DNA from: Mucilaginibacter frigoritolerans | GTDB lineage: Bacteria; Bacteroidota; Bacteroidia; Sphingobacteriales; Sphingobacteriaceae | Length of the DNA stretch: 64,000 nucleotides | Direction: 5' to 3' | NCBI RefSeq assembly: GCF_007830615.1 | Contig: NZ_VLLI01000001.1 | Location: 771,654-835,653 of the forward strand | Shown: piece by piece, positions 30,201 through 37,906 of the stretch | Position numbering within the stretch: position 1 is the stretch's first letter | Layout of the letters: every line of letters starts with the position of its first letter | Translations under genes and position numbers: made by a program | Notes under the pieces: generated by a model | The model's database searches: none | What the model was told of the DNA's origin: nothing | The model's input: only the letters and a program-made list of their open reading frames with translations

Positions 30201-30322
30201 TCATCTTGTCAACGCATGATGAGAACTTTTTCTACCTATTGCAACGAAAAATACCTACAGATCTCTTCAATTCCAAGTTTGTCGAATTAGAAACGTTTGG
30301 TAAAGTTAAATCGGAAAAATGA
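27185..30322 (+). CDS. SMC/Rad50-like ABC ATPase with zinc hook (ABC-3C ATPase)
   Basis: A 1045-residue protein. The N-terminus begins IRKVEIQAFRAYDE and has Walker A in YAPNGFGKTSFYDAVEWG (about 40). Two long coiled coils flank a zinc-hook Cys pair, TCPVCLHEY, near residue 535. The C-terminal head has the signature-like FSTAQMNILSLSIFLAKAL (about 945) and Walker B plus D-loop CIFIDDPIQSMDSINIL (about 980), then ILSTHDENFF. The layout is that of Rad50-like ATPases. It probably recognises foreign nucleoprotein and triggers the protease and MBL. It ends the operon, followed by a strong terminator. Confidence 0.88.
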   Translation: MKIRKVEIQAFRAYDEVKDGTFDFSLKDGRVADFVSLYAPNGFGKTSFYDAVEWGVTKNIYRFTRQDINKAYAHDEKQLKYELAPQKSPHYILRNKNSPPERASFVKLDLQGFPNITGEELEELPRKDSSDYLFNEKATQNIYFRDVILSQDNIDAFLKEDDPHQRYKKFMDFFGDKELDRYFTNILCLIRANDQKISGLEAELDRLRQELPLDTDNQILEKVNQKINDLAAQGEQMNQVLPTYTEQDFITFSNHISDRKIVVNHQKEATAELLTVLESNQSKIVDFLILRSRIRSEQGKMAELERFKSVFEQQTKLNNELSNKALEINKTTAEIKKTQELIDKLPAFTRALSSIAGQQEEIKNQRDLIARQEIQLADITKQFNSLNAQLNSANTSLYNLSQKQSEIEGLKETSESSEREATRLRDQIKNETAKIATIDQKIQVLTEAQAAFESDIREIGKNNFSEALKKDSAFSAFIANIDLENQKLKELNTTLKKIEEEISQSNVLNNELKQIITITSGYINKTQSPTCPVCLHEYDNFEELSQRVLNNPLLDVLVQEKLTRKNDLTGQITAAVDDVAAARSEMLKLKNEQLLANRTEFKDLNLEKTRLSLELTNLRNALEKTETRIRDIFVKTEGVTISEYQKKISDNITQKNSDVEQTNKKIDEQTKASNELKAFIEAWNKTLTTLESGIKAYRASEDYLLLDNYIRRNGLDENVTADYFNDLLLNLNRVLTNYRTEEKELQSRIKVLADTLSQQNVLSLDGDIKDLRDSITVNKEVTDAFERFLNQHFSNIPNVDTQDILDEHFDTAQTEARQKINDVESLLANFEKLEDYKNNVLPYLKFKATELLIANLEKSILQQKEVVGVSLVTEKDKLSAFINLQIESFFYEDLINQLYKKVDPHPEYKKIKFKCDFHGDKPKLNVFVTTGNEDIHLIPNLYFSTAQMNILSLSIFLAKALNAHDEAGNAIDCIFIDDPIQSMDSINILSTIDLLRSIVVNFDKQIILSTHDENFFYLLQRKIPTDLFNSKFVELETFGKVKSEK

Positions 30323-30401
30323 CCATTATACAAAGATAGCTTCTTGGATTTCAATGGAATTTGATATGTGCTAGATAAGGCGTAAGAATATTAATTTAAC
30401 T

Positions 30402-30437
30402 AAAAATGCCCTTATCTATTTTAGAAAGGGCATTTTT
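30402..30437. terminator. Bidirectional terminator after the ABC-3C module
   Basis: Arms AAAAATGCCCTT (30402-30413) and AAGGGCATTTTT (30426-30437) are perfectly complementary, with a 12-base loop. Both ends are T-rich on their own strand. Confidence 0.88.
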
Positions 30438-30693
30438 GTCGATTTGTTAGTGGAGCCTGAGGATTCTGAATCCTGCGGAGATTATATTTTTAAGTATTTG
30501 ACTGTTATGTAGTTATGATATATTGTGTGAAATGAGCGTATCGAAAATACCTTAAACAATGACTAATGGTTACGCTAATTTTTTGGATAATTCAAGTTCA
30601 AAATACACCAAATTGTAAGCGCTTTAAATTGTGGACAACAGAAACATTTAAGCCGCCGATAAGCGTGTTCTCCGAAGTGTTACGATGGCTTAA
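30438..30693. other. Gap with tRNA-like inverted repeat
   Basis: The minus strand at 30450-30480 reads CTCCGCAGGATTCAGAATCCTCAGGCTCCA (given in two parts: CTCCGCAGGATTCAG and AATCCTCAGGCTCCA). It contains AGGATTC/GAATCCT, an anticodon-arm-like hairpin, followed by an acceptor-like GGCTCCA and then the terminator. No full tRNA can be folded from the flanks. It is possibly a relic of an attachment site. Confidence 0.3.
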
Positions 30694-31449
30694 TTAAAGT
30701 ATATTAGTTTGAAACGGAAGTAACTTTTCCACTAGATGATGAACCATTGTACAGGGATTTCGGAGGTGAAATTCCGTGTCATTATTAAAGTTATTTTCAA
30801 GTTCAATCGCGTTTGCCATTGCTGTTTCGGTGTTTGCACGTAAAATCGGCAATACAAAACGTATAAATAAACTTCTTTTTTTTAACGTTGATTTATATTC
30901 AAAATTAGGATTGGAAGCTACTCGTTGGTACTCTTCAGAGTCAGGATGTAGTGATTTAAATATTTCGGTTAGCCTATTATAAAAATAAGTACGATGTAAC
31001 ATGTTTTCAGTCGGGACAGTTTCAAAATGCAGCAATACCCATAATTCAAATGCGTCGTTGCTCCAGGCTACATTAATTCCGGCGTTATTTGCTGCTACTA
31101 TCGCTGTATCAAACGCAACGTGTTGCGATTGACGTATTTGCGCAAAGACTTCATGCTCCATGTCCCGGTCATAAACACACCAGATGTTTTCATTGCGAGG
31201 TTCTTTTACCTGGTAACTATCTTTCTTAAATTCAATCAACCCATTGCTTTTACAATGAGCAATTGTATTATCAAGATTTAATTTACTTTGCTTTTGATTG
31301 GGTATCGCATTAATTCGCAAAATATCGCTAACCTGAAATGAACTGAAATAATAAGGTTCGGAAACCTCATCTTCACAAAAAATGATATAGTTAGTTATCT
31401 GATCTGCGCTACGGGCATCATTTGTATCAAGTTCCCACTGTTCTGGCAT
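30694..31449 (-). CDS. RloB family protein (AbiL component, Toprim-like)
   Basis: A 251-residue protein. Residues about 17-35, YIIFCEDEVSEPYYFSSF, hold the conserved Glu, and NIWCVYDRDMEHEVFAQ (about 108-125) holds the Asp-x-Asp of the Toprim-like RloB fold. The NDAFELWVLLHFE segment near 155 and the C-terminal NPCTMVHHLVEKL are further RloB marks. RloB with an upstream AAA ATPase forms the AbiL abortive-infection pair. It starts 4 bases after the ATPase stop. The expected role is a nuclease or RNase that is unleashed on phage sensing. Confidence 0.85.
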   Translation of the reverse strand: MPEQWELDTNDARSADQITNYIIFCEDEVSEPYYFSSFQVSDILRINAIPNQKQSKLNLDNTIAHCKSNGLIEFKKDSYQVKEPRNENIWCVYDRDMEHEVFAQIRQSQHVAFDTAIVAANNAGINVAWSNDAFELWVLLHFETVPTENMLHRTYFYNRLTEIFKSLHPDSEEYQRVASNPNFEYKSTLKKRSLFIRFVLPILRANTETAMANAIELENNFNNDTEFHLRNPCTMVHHLVEKLLPFQTNIL

Positions 31450-31453
31450 AACG

Positions 31454-32701
31454 TTAGATCGATTCTTCTTCTAAAAATGTTCCTAATTTGGGTAACGCGC
31501 CGTAGTATCCAGCCAAATATTGACGTGCGAAATCGGCATTATTTCTAATCCCTTTTAAATCCGCCAATGAGAATAGCTTGGTTGAATCTGTAACTGTTTT
31601 TTCCGTAAAATAAAACTGATCTCTTCTCATTATTTCCGGATCCATCAAGTTGACATCATGGCTGGTAAAAAGTAATTGGGCGCCGGCACTGTTTACTGAT
31701 TTATTTTGAAAAAGCTTAATTAATTTCAAGAGCAATGACGGGTGGAAGTTATTGTCGATTTCATCGGATACGTATAAACCGCCGCGGGAAAATAATTCAG
31801 AAAGATCTCCAATATAATTGTAGAATTTTTTGGTGCCTTCAGATTCATCGGCATCCAAATCCATAGTTACTTTATCAACTATTTCTCCGCTTTCATTGTA
31901 TATGTTTTTAGTTAACAATATATAGTTTCTTAACCGCGTATTCGAAGAAGCAAGCTCCCTCAGCTCAATATCATTAAAATTGAGACCAGCCTCGGCTAAC
32001 CATCTTAATACAATATCTTTATTACCCGTTTTTAAAAGGCGATTTGTTCTTGACCTGCTGAATGTAGAAGAATAGAATAAACTACGTGCAGATGTATTTT
32101 CAATGATAACTTGCTCGGTCAAATAGTCCTTTATTCGCCCTGAAATATTACCATCATAGGAAGAGCAAAACGTCAGAAATAAGGCGTCTGCTCTTAACCG
32201 TGAATAGGGTAACTGCGTGCCTTCTTTAAACCTTTCATCGTTTACTTCGATTTTTGATCCTTTGCGTGTAAAATAAAAAGTTTCGTTTTTATCTGCCGGA
32301 CCAAATAACCATTCTGACTGGATGTGAGCTTTATCGTCAATAGAAAAACCGTACCTGTATTTTTTGCCTTTGATTAGCAAAATGATTTGAAAATATTCAG
32401 AATTATCAAGTAAGCTTTGTGATAGTTTAAATGGATTGTATTCACTGGAAAGAAAATTTTCAAAGGTCAATGAATTCGCGATAAATTCCTTAAAAAACGC
32501 TAATGCTTTAATAAGGTTGGATTTACCACTTGCATTAGCCCCATAAACCCCAAGTATTTTCAACAACGGACCGTCTTTGGTACTCAATATATTGCACTTG
32601 TCAACCTCTTTATTTTCAGAAACTAAGCCAGTTGGTCTGAAATTAATTGTTTGCCTTTCGTGAAATGATCGAAAGTTCCCCACCGTAAATTGGATAATCA
32701 T
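31454..32701 (-). CDS. AAA family ATPase (AbiLi/RloA type)
   Basis: A 415-residue OLD/RecF-like ATPase. It begins IIQFTVGNFRSFHERQTINF. Walker A is GVYGANASGKSNLIKAL (about residues 52-66). Walker B and following are LYVSDEIDNNFHPSLLLKL (about 310) and LLFTSHDVNLMDPEIMRRDQ. There is no long coiled coil. It is operonic with RloB and carries its own promoter in the 32.7-33.3 kb gap, divergent from the ubiquitin-like module. The pairing, not this sequence alone, supports the AbiL call. Confidence 0.85.
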   Translation of the reverse strand: MIIQFTVGNFRSFHERQTINFRPTGLVSENKEVDKCNILSTKDGPLLKILGVYGANASGKSNLIKALAFFKEFIANSLTFENFLSSEYNPFKLSQSLLDNSEYFQIILLIKGKKYRYGFSIDDKAHIQSEWLFGPADKNETFYFTRKGSKIEVNDERFKEGTQLPYSRLRADALFLTFCSSYDGNISGRIKDYLTEQVIIENTSARSLFYSSTFSRSRTNRLLKTGNKDIVLRWLAEAGLNFNDIELRELASSNTRLRNYILLTKNIYNESGEIVDKVTMDLDADESEGTKKFYNYIGDLSELFSRGGLYVSDEIDNNFHPSLLLKLIKLFQNKSVNSAGAQLLFTSHDVNLMDPEIMRRDQFYFTEKTVTDSTKLFSLADLKGIRNNADFARQYLAGYYGALPKLGTFLEEESI

Positions 32702-33355
32702 AAGGTATGTTAATTATTGCAAATGTCGGTAAAATTATTTTAAAAATACGTTAATTTTTTGTATAATTGCAGGTATTAAGCAAATTTTTAATTAATAGCC
32801 ATTTTTTAAACTAATTAAATTAGCAAAAATGGACTTTTTGTCAGCCCAACTAGTGACAGGCTTTAAAAAAAAGAACTGACATGCTGGCATTAATGTTTGT
32901 TTATATAGATTTTTTACCAAATTGTTACAAAACTGTTTCAGTGGCATAATAATAGTCGGAGAAAATCGATTCGTTCTTTATAAAAAAGAAAAAGCCTGAA
33001 GGATTCCCGCCCTCCAGACTTTTAGGATGTTCAGATTCAGAAGGCGGTATTTAACCGCAACATCCTGCTATCCGTGTTTGTGTAGTATTTAACGCCAAAA
33101 ATGTATAAAAAGTTTAGACTACCAAAATCTTTTTAACATTATCTCTCACATATAGCCTTATTTCTGGATCAACAATTAATGCCGGGTTACTAATCATGGC
33201 CCGGCTATTCTTAAACTCATAATAACTAAAAATGAGAAAATTGTTAACCAATGGCTATACAAGCCGGCCGGGAGCTGTTTTGCGCACCCTATCGCCGAAA
33301 GTAACGTTTATGTTTTTTAATGGTATCACTGCTTTATCAGGAAGTGAGGTGTGCT
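32702..33355. other. Divergent intergenic region between AbiL-type pair and ubiquitin-like module
   Basis: About 650 AT-rich bases containing two outward promoters by position. An imperfect hairpin, GCCTGAAGG / CCTCCAGAC (32995-33023, two mismatches), is followed by a short T-run. I searched for a small ubiquitin-like ORF ending in Gly-Gly and found none. Confidence 0.45.
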
Positions 33356-34537
33356 GTGGCTAATTCAAGTATTAAGTATTATCCTGTTCGCAATGGTGAC
33401 ACCGGGTTAATTACACTTTTGGACGGTACAACATTTATTATCGACTGTAATATATGTGAAAGTTCAAAAGGGACCAGTGATCCTACTATGTTCGATGTGA
33501 AGGCCGACCTGGTTAAATCATTAAAAAAAGACGGTAAGATACTTTTTACCGACATTTTCATATTGACCCATGGTGACGAAGATCATTGTTTGGGCTTTGA
33601 AAATAACTTTTACCTGGGCGACCCAAAGAACTACGGTGATACTGACGCACGTAATGAAAAGATTCGTGTTGATGTACTATGGTTTTCACCGCTGGCGCTT
33701 GAAAAAGGCACTAATGACGATGCGAAAGCCTTTCGCAGGGAAGCAAAACGCAGAATCAAATTACATAATGATAACCATCCCGATAAAGATATTGCAGGTA
33801 ATCGGATCGTTATTATTGGGGATAATGGCAGCGAGGAGTTAAGCACGCTGAATACCGTACGTTATGTTCCGGGGCAAGTTATTACCCGTTTTAACAATAA
33901 AACCCGCACAGATTTCTCCATTTTCATCCATTCGCCGTATAAAAAGCAGTTAATGCAAAATGATGCGGAAAAAAATCATTGCAGTATCGTTTTCCAGGCC
34001 CGGTTTATACACCCATTAGACCGCAGCAAGTTTACTTGTTTGGCCATGTTCGGCGGCGATGCTGACCACTATGCTTTTAAGAACATTTTGGAACAAACCA
34101 AAAAACATGGTAATGATGCCAAAGAGCAGGCCCTTTCCTGGGATTTGTTTTTATCACCGCACCATTGTTCGTGGACGTTTTTTAACGACACGCCCCAAGG
34201 CGAAAACCCGAAACCTGTTGCCAGCTCAATATCAATTCTGAGCTATGCCAGAACGGGCGCACGCGTTATCGCTTCCAGCAAAACAATTAAGAATAACGAT
34301 GATAACCCGCCCCACTACCAGGCAAAACAGCAGTATGTCAATAAAGTAGGTGAAGCCAATTTCCTCAATACTGAAGTGTATGACGTCAAGGGAAAAACTC
34401 CCCAGCCTATCATATTCGAAGTATCCAACCAAGGTCCTATGAAGCCTAAAGTAGCCGAAGGCTCTAACCGGAACGCCGGTATGGCAGGTACAAGTGTAAT
34501 TAATTCTGTATCATCCTATGGCAGCAAAGTTATATAG
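33356..34537 (+). CDS. Metallo-beta-lactamase-fold protein, first gene of ubiquitin-like module
   Basis: I start at the GTG at 33356, giving ANSSIKYYPVRNGDTGLITL; the longer in-frame form from ATG 33320 adds 12 unlike residues. The protein has about 393 residues. The zinc motif is FILTHGDEDHCLGF, and later ligands are FGGDADHYAF and LSPHHCSW. This is a divergent ComEC-like MBL with no membrane segments and a charged C-terminus. It overlaps the E2-E1-JAB gene by 20 bases, so translation is coupled. MBL genes next to bacterial E1/E2/JAB genes have been noted in comparative genomics of prokaryotic ubiquitin-like systems; the substrate is unknown. Confidence 0.83.
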   Translation: MANSSIKYYPVRNGDTGLITLLDGTTFIIDCNICESSKGTSDPTMFDVKADLVKSLKKDGKILFTDIFILTHGDEDHCLGFENNFYLGDPKNYGDTDARNEKIRVDVLWFSPLALEKGTNDDAKAFRREAKRRIKLHNDNHPDKDIAGNRIVIIGDNGSEELSTLNTVRYVPGQVITRFNNKTRTDFSIFIHSPYKKQLMQNDAEKNHCSIVFQARFIHPLDRSKFTCLAMFGGDADHYAFKNILEQTKKHGNDAKEQALSWDLFLSPHHCSWTFFNDTPQGENPKPVASSISILSYARTGARVIASSKTIKNNDDNPPHYQAKQQYVNKVGEANFLNTEVYDVKGKTPQPIIFEVSNQGPMKPKVAEGSNRNAGMAGTSVINSVSSYGSKVI

Positions 34538-36791
34538 TGCTTCGCTTCCGATTGTTACGGAAGAGTTGAAGAACCCCGCAACGCGGGGTTCTTTAGTTGC
34601 CATTGGCAAATTTTTAGGGCTAAGGAAACTTGTATTAAGGCAATATTCCGATGAGTTAATTGCAATTTCGGTTAAGATCAAAGTTGAACTACCCCCTTTA
34701 GGCAACTTTCAGGACATTGATATTCGCCCGGAAGAACCGGTCCTTATTCTTTTCGACGTTAAAAATTATCCGTCGGTACCGCCAATAGTAAAGACTGACC
34801 GCCTGGATTTTCCAAAGGACGCTTTGGCCCACCTGTATGTAGCTGTCAAAGGAAAAACGCCTGCTTTTTGCCTGGTGCGCGGCGATATGGCCGACTGGTA
34901 TGCCAAAAAGAAGCCGCAGGACCTGATCATAAGAATTGGCAACTGGCTTCGCGATGCAGCAAACGGTGAGCTTACCCTTAATGGGGGCCGGTTCGACCCG
35001 ATGCGTTATGAAGCTTATTCAGGGAAACTGGTTTATGACTATGACCAATTTGCGGCATTGGTTCAAAAAAATCAATCGTTGCCCGGTGAAGCAAATTTTG
35101 CCATGGCCATTTTCAAAAGAACATCAAGTAGCACTTATCAGGTTCACAAGATAGTCAGTGCAGAAAACGCCGCAGATACAATAAAACTATTAGCCGATGC
35201 ATTTAAAAAGGAAGACGATGGTGTCAAAACCACCCATTATCATATTGGTTATATTGCTTGGAGTGCTTCAGAGGAAAATATTGCAACCTATCAGATTGAG
35301 GCACCCAATAATTGGCAGCAATTAGTAACCTATGCTGCTAAATATGGGATAGATTTAGAATCTTTAGGCAGGTACATTGCTGTTGATGACCGCAGTCATT
35401 TTAGAGGTATCGTTGTAGTGATCGGTATCAAAAGGCCGGCACAGGTTATTGGCTTCAGTAGCTCAATCGAATTTTCTAACCATGTTATTGTTGTAGAGGA
35501 TGCAGATAAAGCCGGAGGGAAGTTGAATGAGGAGGTCGCCGTGCTTCAATATATCCATAACCAGCCGCTCACCCTTCAACTGGCGCAAAAAATTTCCGGA
35601 GTAGAATTTATTCCACCGGGTATTAATCTGGCTGTTGGTTGCGGTGCCTTGGGATCGAAGATACTTTCACACCTGGGCCGCAGTGGCTACGTGAATTTTA
35701 TTGTGATTGATAAGGAAAAGCTATCCGCACACAATTTAGCAAGGCACGCTTTATTTGCCGACCACATTGGTAGAAATAAAGCAGAGGCTTTAGCTGAAGA
35801 AATCAAAAAATTATATCCGGCGAACTCCATTTTAATGACTGGTCTTTCTTCACATATCGACCCAACCATGTCGGATGAAGTTAGTAACGGTTTCAAATGG
35901 ATTTTTGATTTTACCGCATCTGAAAGCTTTTTTAATACCCTGGTTAAAGCTGATAAATTAACTAGCCCTAATATTTGTAGGGTTTTAATTTCTGATCATG
36001 GCCAGATGGGCGTAACTATGCTTGAGGGTGCTAACCGTAATCCACGGATCGATGACCTGCAGATCAGCGTTGTTGCTGCCTATAAAAGTAATCCTTGGGT
36101 AACTGACTGGTTAAACCGGGAGGCTGACCAATCCCAATCGAAAGACGTTGAACTGAATATTGGGGTCGGCTGTAATTCTGAAACAACCGTAATTGCTGAT
36201 GACCTTATTTCCCTGCATGCCAGTTATGCCAGTATAGTTATAAAAAAGGAGATGGAAAATACAGAACACTCCGGTAAAATATTTTTAAGTCGTGTTGGGC
36301 AGGAAGGATTGCCGCTGATCCAAACCGATTTTATTTCCATTAAACCATTTGTGTTATACCATACTGTCAACGAAAGTATATGGGAAATTCGTTATATGAA
36401 AACCGTAATCGATACGATGAAAAGTCAAATGGGTCTGAAAATGCCAAACGAAACAGGTGGGGTGTTGATTGGCTCTGTAAACTACAGTACACATACGATC
36501 CACGTTATGGATATCATTACGGAGCCGGCAGACAGCGCCTCGACTGACGTTTATTTTTTAAGGGGAATTGAAGATTTACCAGAACAGGTGTTGGAAATTA
36601 CTCAAAATACAGGTGGCCAGTTAGGTTATGTAGGCGAATGGCACAGCCATCCTTTTGGCCCGAATAAACTTAGTTCAACAGATATGCGTTCGGTCATGTC
36701 GTTTAAAAAGGACTTTGAAATTCAAGAAATACCACTACCGGTATTTTTAACAGTAGTGACACCGGATTTACTATTACCTTATGTATTTTGA
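34518..36791 (+). CDS. Fused E2-like / E1-like (ThiF) / JAB deubiquitinase protein
   Basis: A 757-residue fusion. Residues about 1-155 look E2-like: VKNYPSVPPIV gives the YPxxPP mark and Cys118 in AFCLVRGD is a candidate catalytic Cys. Residues about 160-360 are an unassigned spacer. Residues about 366-575 are a ThiF/E1 domain: AVGCGALGSKILSHLG (374-380), FIVIDKEKLSAHNLARHAL, DFTAS (465-469) and a Cys at 552 in GVGCNSET. Residues about 640-757 are a JAB/JAMM protease: Glu645, and EWHSHPFGPNKLSSTD has His709, His711, Ser719, Asp722. One polypeptide could therefore activate, transfer and remove a modifier. No modifier gene is visible nearby. Confidence 0.85.
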   Translation: MAAKLYSASLPIVTEELKNPATRGSLVAIGKFLGLRKLVLRQYSDELIAISVKIKVELPPLGNFQDIDIRPEEPVLILFDVKNYPSVPPIVKTDRLDFPKDALAHLYVAVKGKTPAFCLVRGDMADWYAKKKPQDLIIRIGNWLRDAANGELTLNGGRFDPMRYEAYSGKLVYDYDQFAALVQKNQSLPGEANFAMAIFKRTSSSTYQVHKIVSAENAADTIKLLADAFKKEDDGVKTTHYHIGYIAWSASEENIATYQIEAPNNWQQLVTYAAKYGIDLESLGRYIAVDDRSHFRGIVVVIGIKRPAQVIGFSSSIEFSNHVIVVEDADKAGGKLNEEVAVLQYIHNQPLTLQLAQKISGVEFIPPGINLAVGCGALGSKILSHLGRSGYVNFIVIDKEKLSAHNLARHALFADHIGRNKAEALAEEIKKLYPANSILMTGLSSHIDPTMSDEVSNGFKWIFDFTASESFFNTLVKADKLTSPNICRVLISDHGQMGVTMLEGANRNPRIDDLQISVVAAYKSNPWVTDWLNREADQSQSKDVELNIGVGCNSETTVIADDLISLHASYASIVIKKEMENTEHSGKIFLSRVGQEGLPLIQTDFISIKPFVLYHTVNESIWEIRYMKTVIDTMKSQMGLKMPNETGGVLIGSVNYSTHTIHVMDIITEPADSASTDVYFLRGIEDLPEQVLEITQNTGGQLGYVGEWHSHPFGPNKLSSTDMRSVMSFKKDFEIQEIPLPVFLTVVTPDLLLPYVF

Positions 36792-36792
36792 G

Positions 36793-37437
36793 ATGGCAAA
36801 AAATAAAATCAAATCGGAAAAAACTCTAAAAGAAAAAAACAGCACCCAGCAATGGGTGTTTTTTGGTATCAATCTCATCGCCTTTTTGGTGATGGTTTTT
36901 GCATTTTCTATTTCGGAAAATGGCAAAGATTTTAAAGAAATGTTAATGAACAAAGGCATTTGGTTCATTGTTTCACCTGTGATTTTATTTATACTTAATG
37001 GACTTGTTTCTGCGGATCAGAAGGCCATGTTAATTTATTGGAAAAGAAAATATTCTCTGCCTGGTTGCAGGGCTTTTACGCATTATGCAAAAACAGATCC
37101 TCGGATAAATACAGATAGATTGAAAGAGATGCATGGCGATCTGCCCATTTTGCCTGAAGAACAGAACTCGAAATGGTATGCTATTTACAGAACTTTTAAG
37201 ACAGACTCCATCGTTGATAAAAGCCACCAGGATTTTTTATTGGCCAGGGATCTTTGTGCTTCTTCTTTTTTATTCCTGTTAATATTACCTATTCCGGTTT
37301 TAGTATTTTCCCAGCACCCGTTAAAGTATGCTTATTTATTATTATTGGCACTGCAATACCTTTTACTTGTTATCACTGCCCGCAATTATGGAGCAAGGTT
37401 CGTTTGCAATGTTTTATCTTTAGAATCGGTTAAATAA
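36793..37437 (+). CDS. Four-helix membrane protein, putative effector of ubiquitin-like module
   Basis: About 214 residues from the ATG at 36793, which lies just after the fusion gene's stop; an in-frame ATG at 36781 would overlap it. Two membrane helices at about 22-40 and 56-72, a soluble stretch of about 75 residues, and two more helices at about 148-170 and 173-192, ending ARNYGARFVCNVLSLE. The layout resembles 4TM pore-forming effectors of anti-phage systems. This is a resemblance of topology only; I recognise no named family. The tight spacing argues that it belongs to the MBL/E2-E1-JAB operon. Confidence 0.72.
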   Translation: MAKNKIKSEKTLKEKNSTQQWVFFGINLIAFLVMVFAFSISENGKDFKEMLMNKGIWFIVSPVILFILNGLVSADQKAMLIYWKRKYSLPGCRAFTHYAKTDPRINTDRLKEMHGDLPILPEEQNSKWYAIYRTFKTDSIVDKSHQDFLLARDLCASSFLFLLILPIPVLVFSQHPLKYAYLLLLALQYLLLVITARNYGARFVCNVLSLESVK

Positions 37438-37486
37438 CTGATTTCTATTAAATAATATTTGGCTTTAATTTTTAATACTACTTAAT

Positions 37487-37906
37487 ATGACAAATGACAG
37501 GTTAAACTTGATATATGATAAAACGCACGGATATTGCCATTTATGCCACAAAAAACTTGCTTTCATCAATTATGGTATCTACGGTGCGAAAGGAGCGTGG
37601 CATATTGAGCATTCCAAAGCGAAAGCAAATGGTGGAACAGATCATTTGAATAACTTGTACGCCGCTTGTATAGCTTGTAATCTCGAAAAGGGAGTACTGC
37701 ATACCATGACCATAAGGAGAAGAAACAATGTGACAAGTGCGCCTCTGAATAAGGTAAAAAAAGATAAAATCAGAAGTAACAATAGTGTTGGCGGCGGATT
37801 TATAGGCTTTATAATTAGTGCCGCTTTAGGTGGCCCCCCTTTGGCGATAGCAGCCTGTGCATTAATTGGTGCAAAAATCGGTTATGATAACCCGGTAAAA
37901 AAGTAA
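37487..37906 (+). CDS. HNH endonuclease with hydrophobic Gly-rich C-terminal tail
   Basis: A 139-residue protein. Zinc pairs are YCHLCHKKL (about residues 17-22) and ACIACNLEKG (about 64-70). Between them AWHIEHSKAKANGGTDHLNNLYAA supplies the catalytic His and the Asn residues of the HNH fold. After a basic linker, residues about 104-135 are a glycine-zipper-like hydrophobic stretch, GGGFIGFIISAALGG, then IAACALIGAKIGY. Such a tail should associate with membrane or self-assemble, which is unusual for a nuclease. It lies 49 bases after the 4TM gene and is probably in the same transcript. Confidence 0.8.
   Translation: MTNDRLNLIYDKTHGYCHLCHKKLAFINYGIYGAKGAWHIEHSKAKANGGTDHLNNLYAACIACNLEKGVLHTMTIRRRNNVTSAPLNKVKKDKIRSNNSVGGGFIGFIISAALGGPPLAIAACALIGAKIGYDNPVKK

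Noticed and set aside
30694..32701. PARIS system
   Set aside because: The second protein shows RloB-type Toprim marks rather than a DUF4435 (AriB) pattern.
33356..37906. CBASS type II
   Set aside because: No CD-NTase (cyclase) gene is present, and the E1, E2 and JAB parts are fused differently from Cap2/Cap3.
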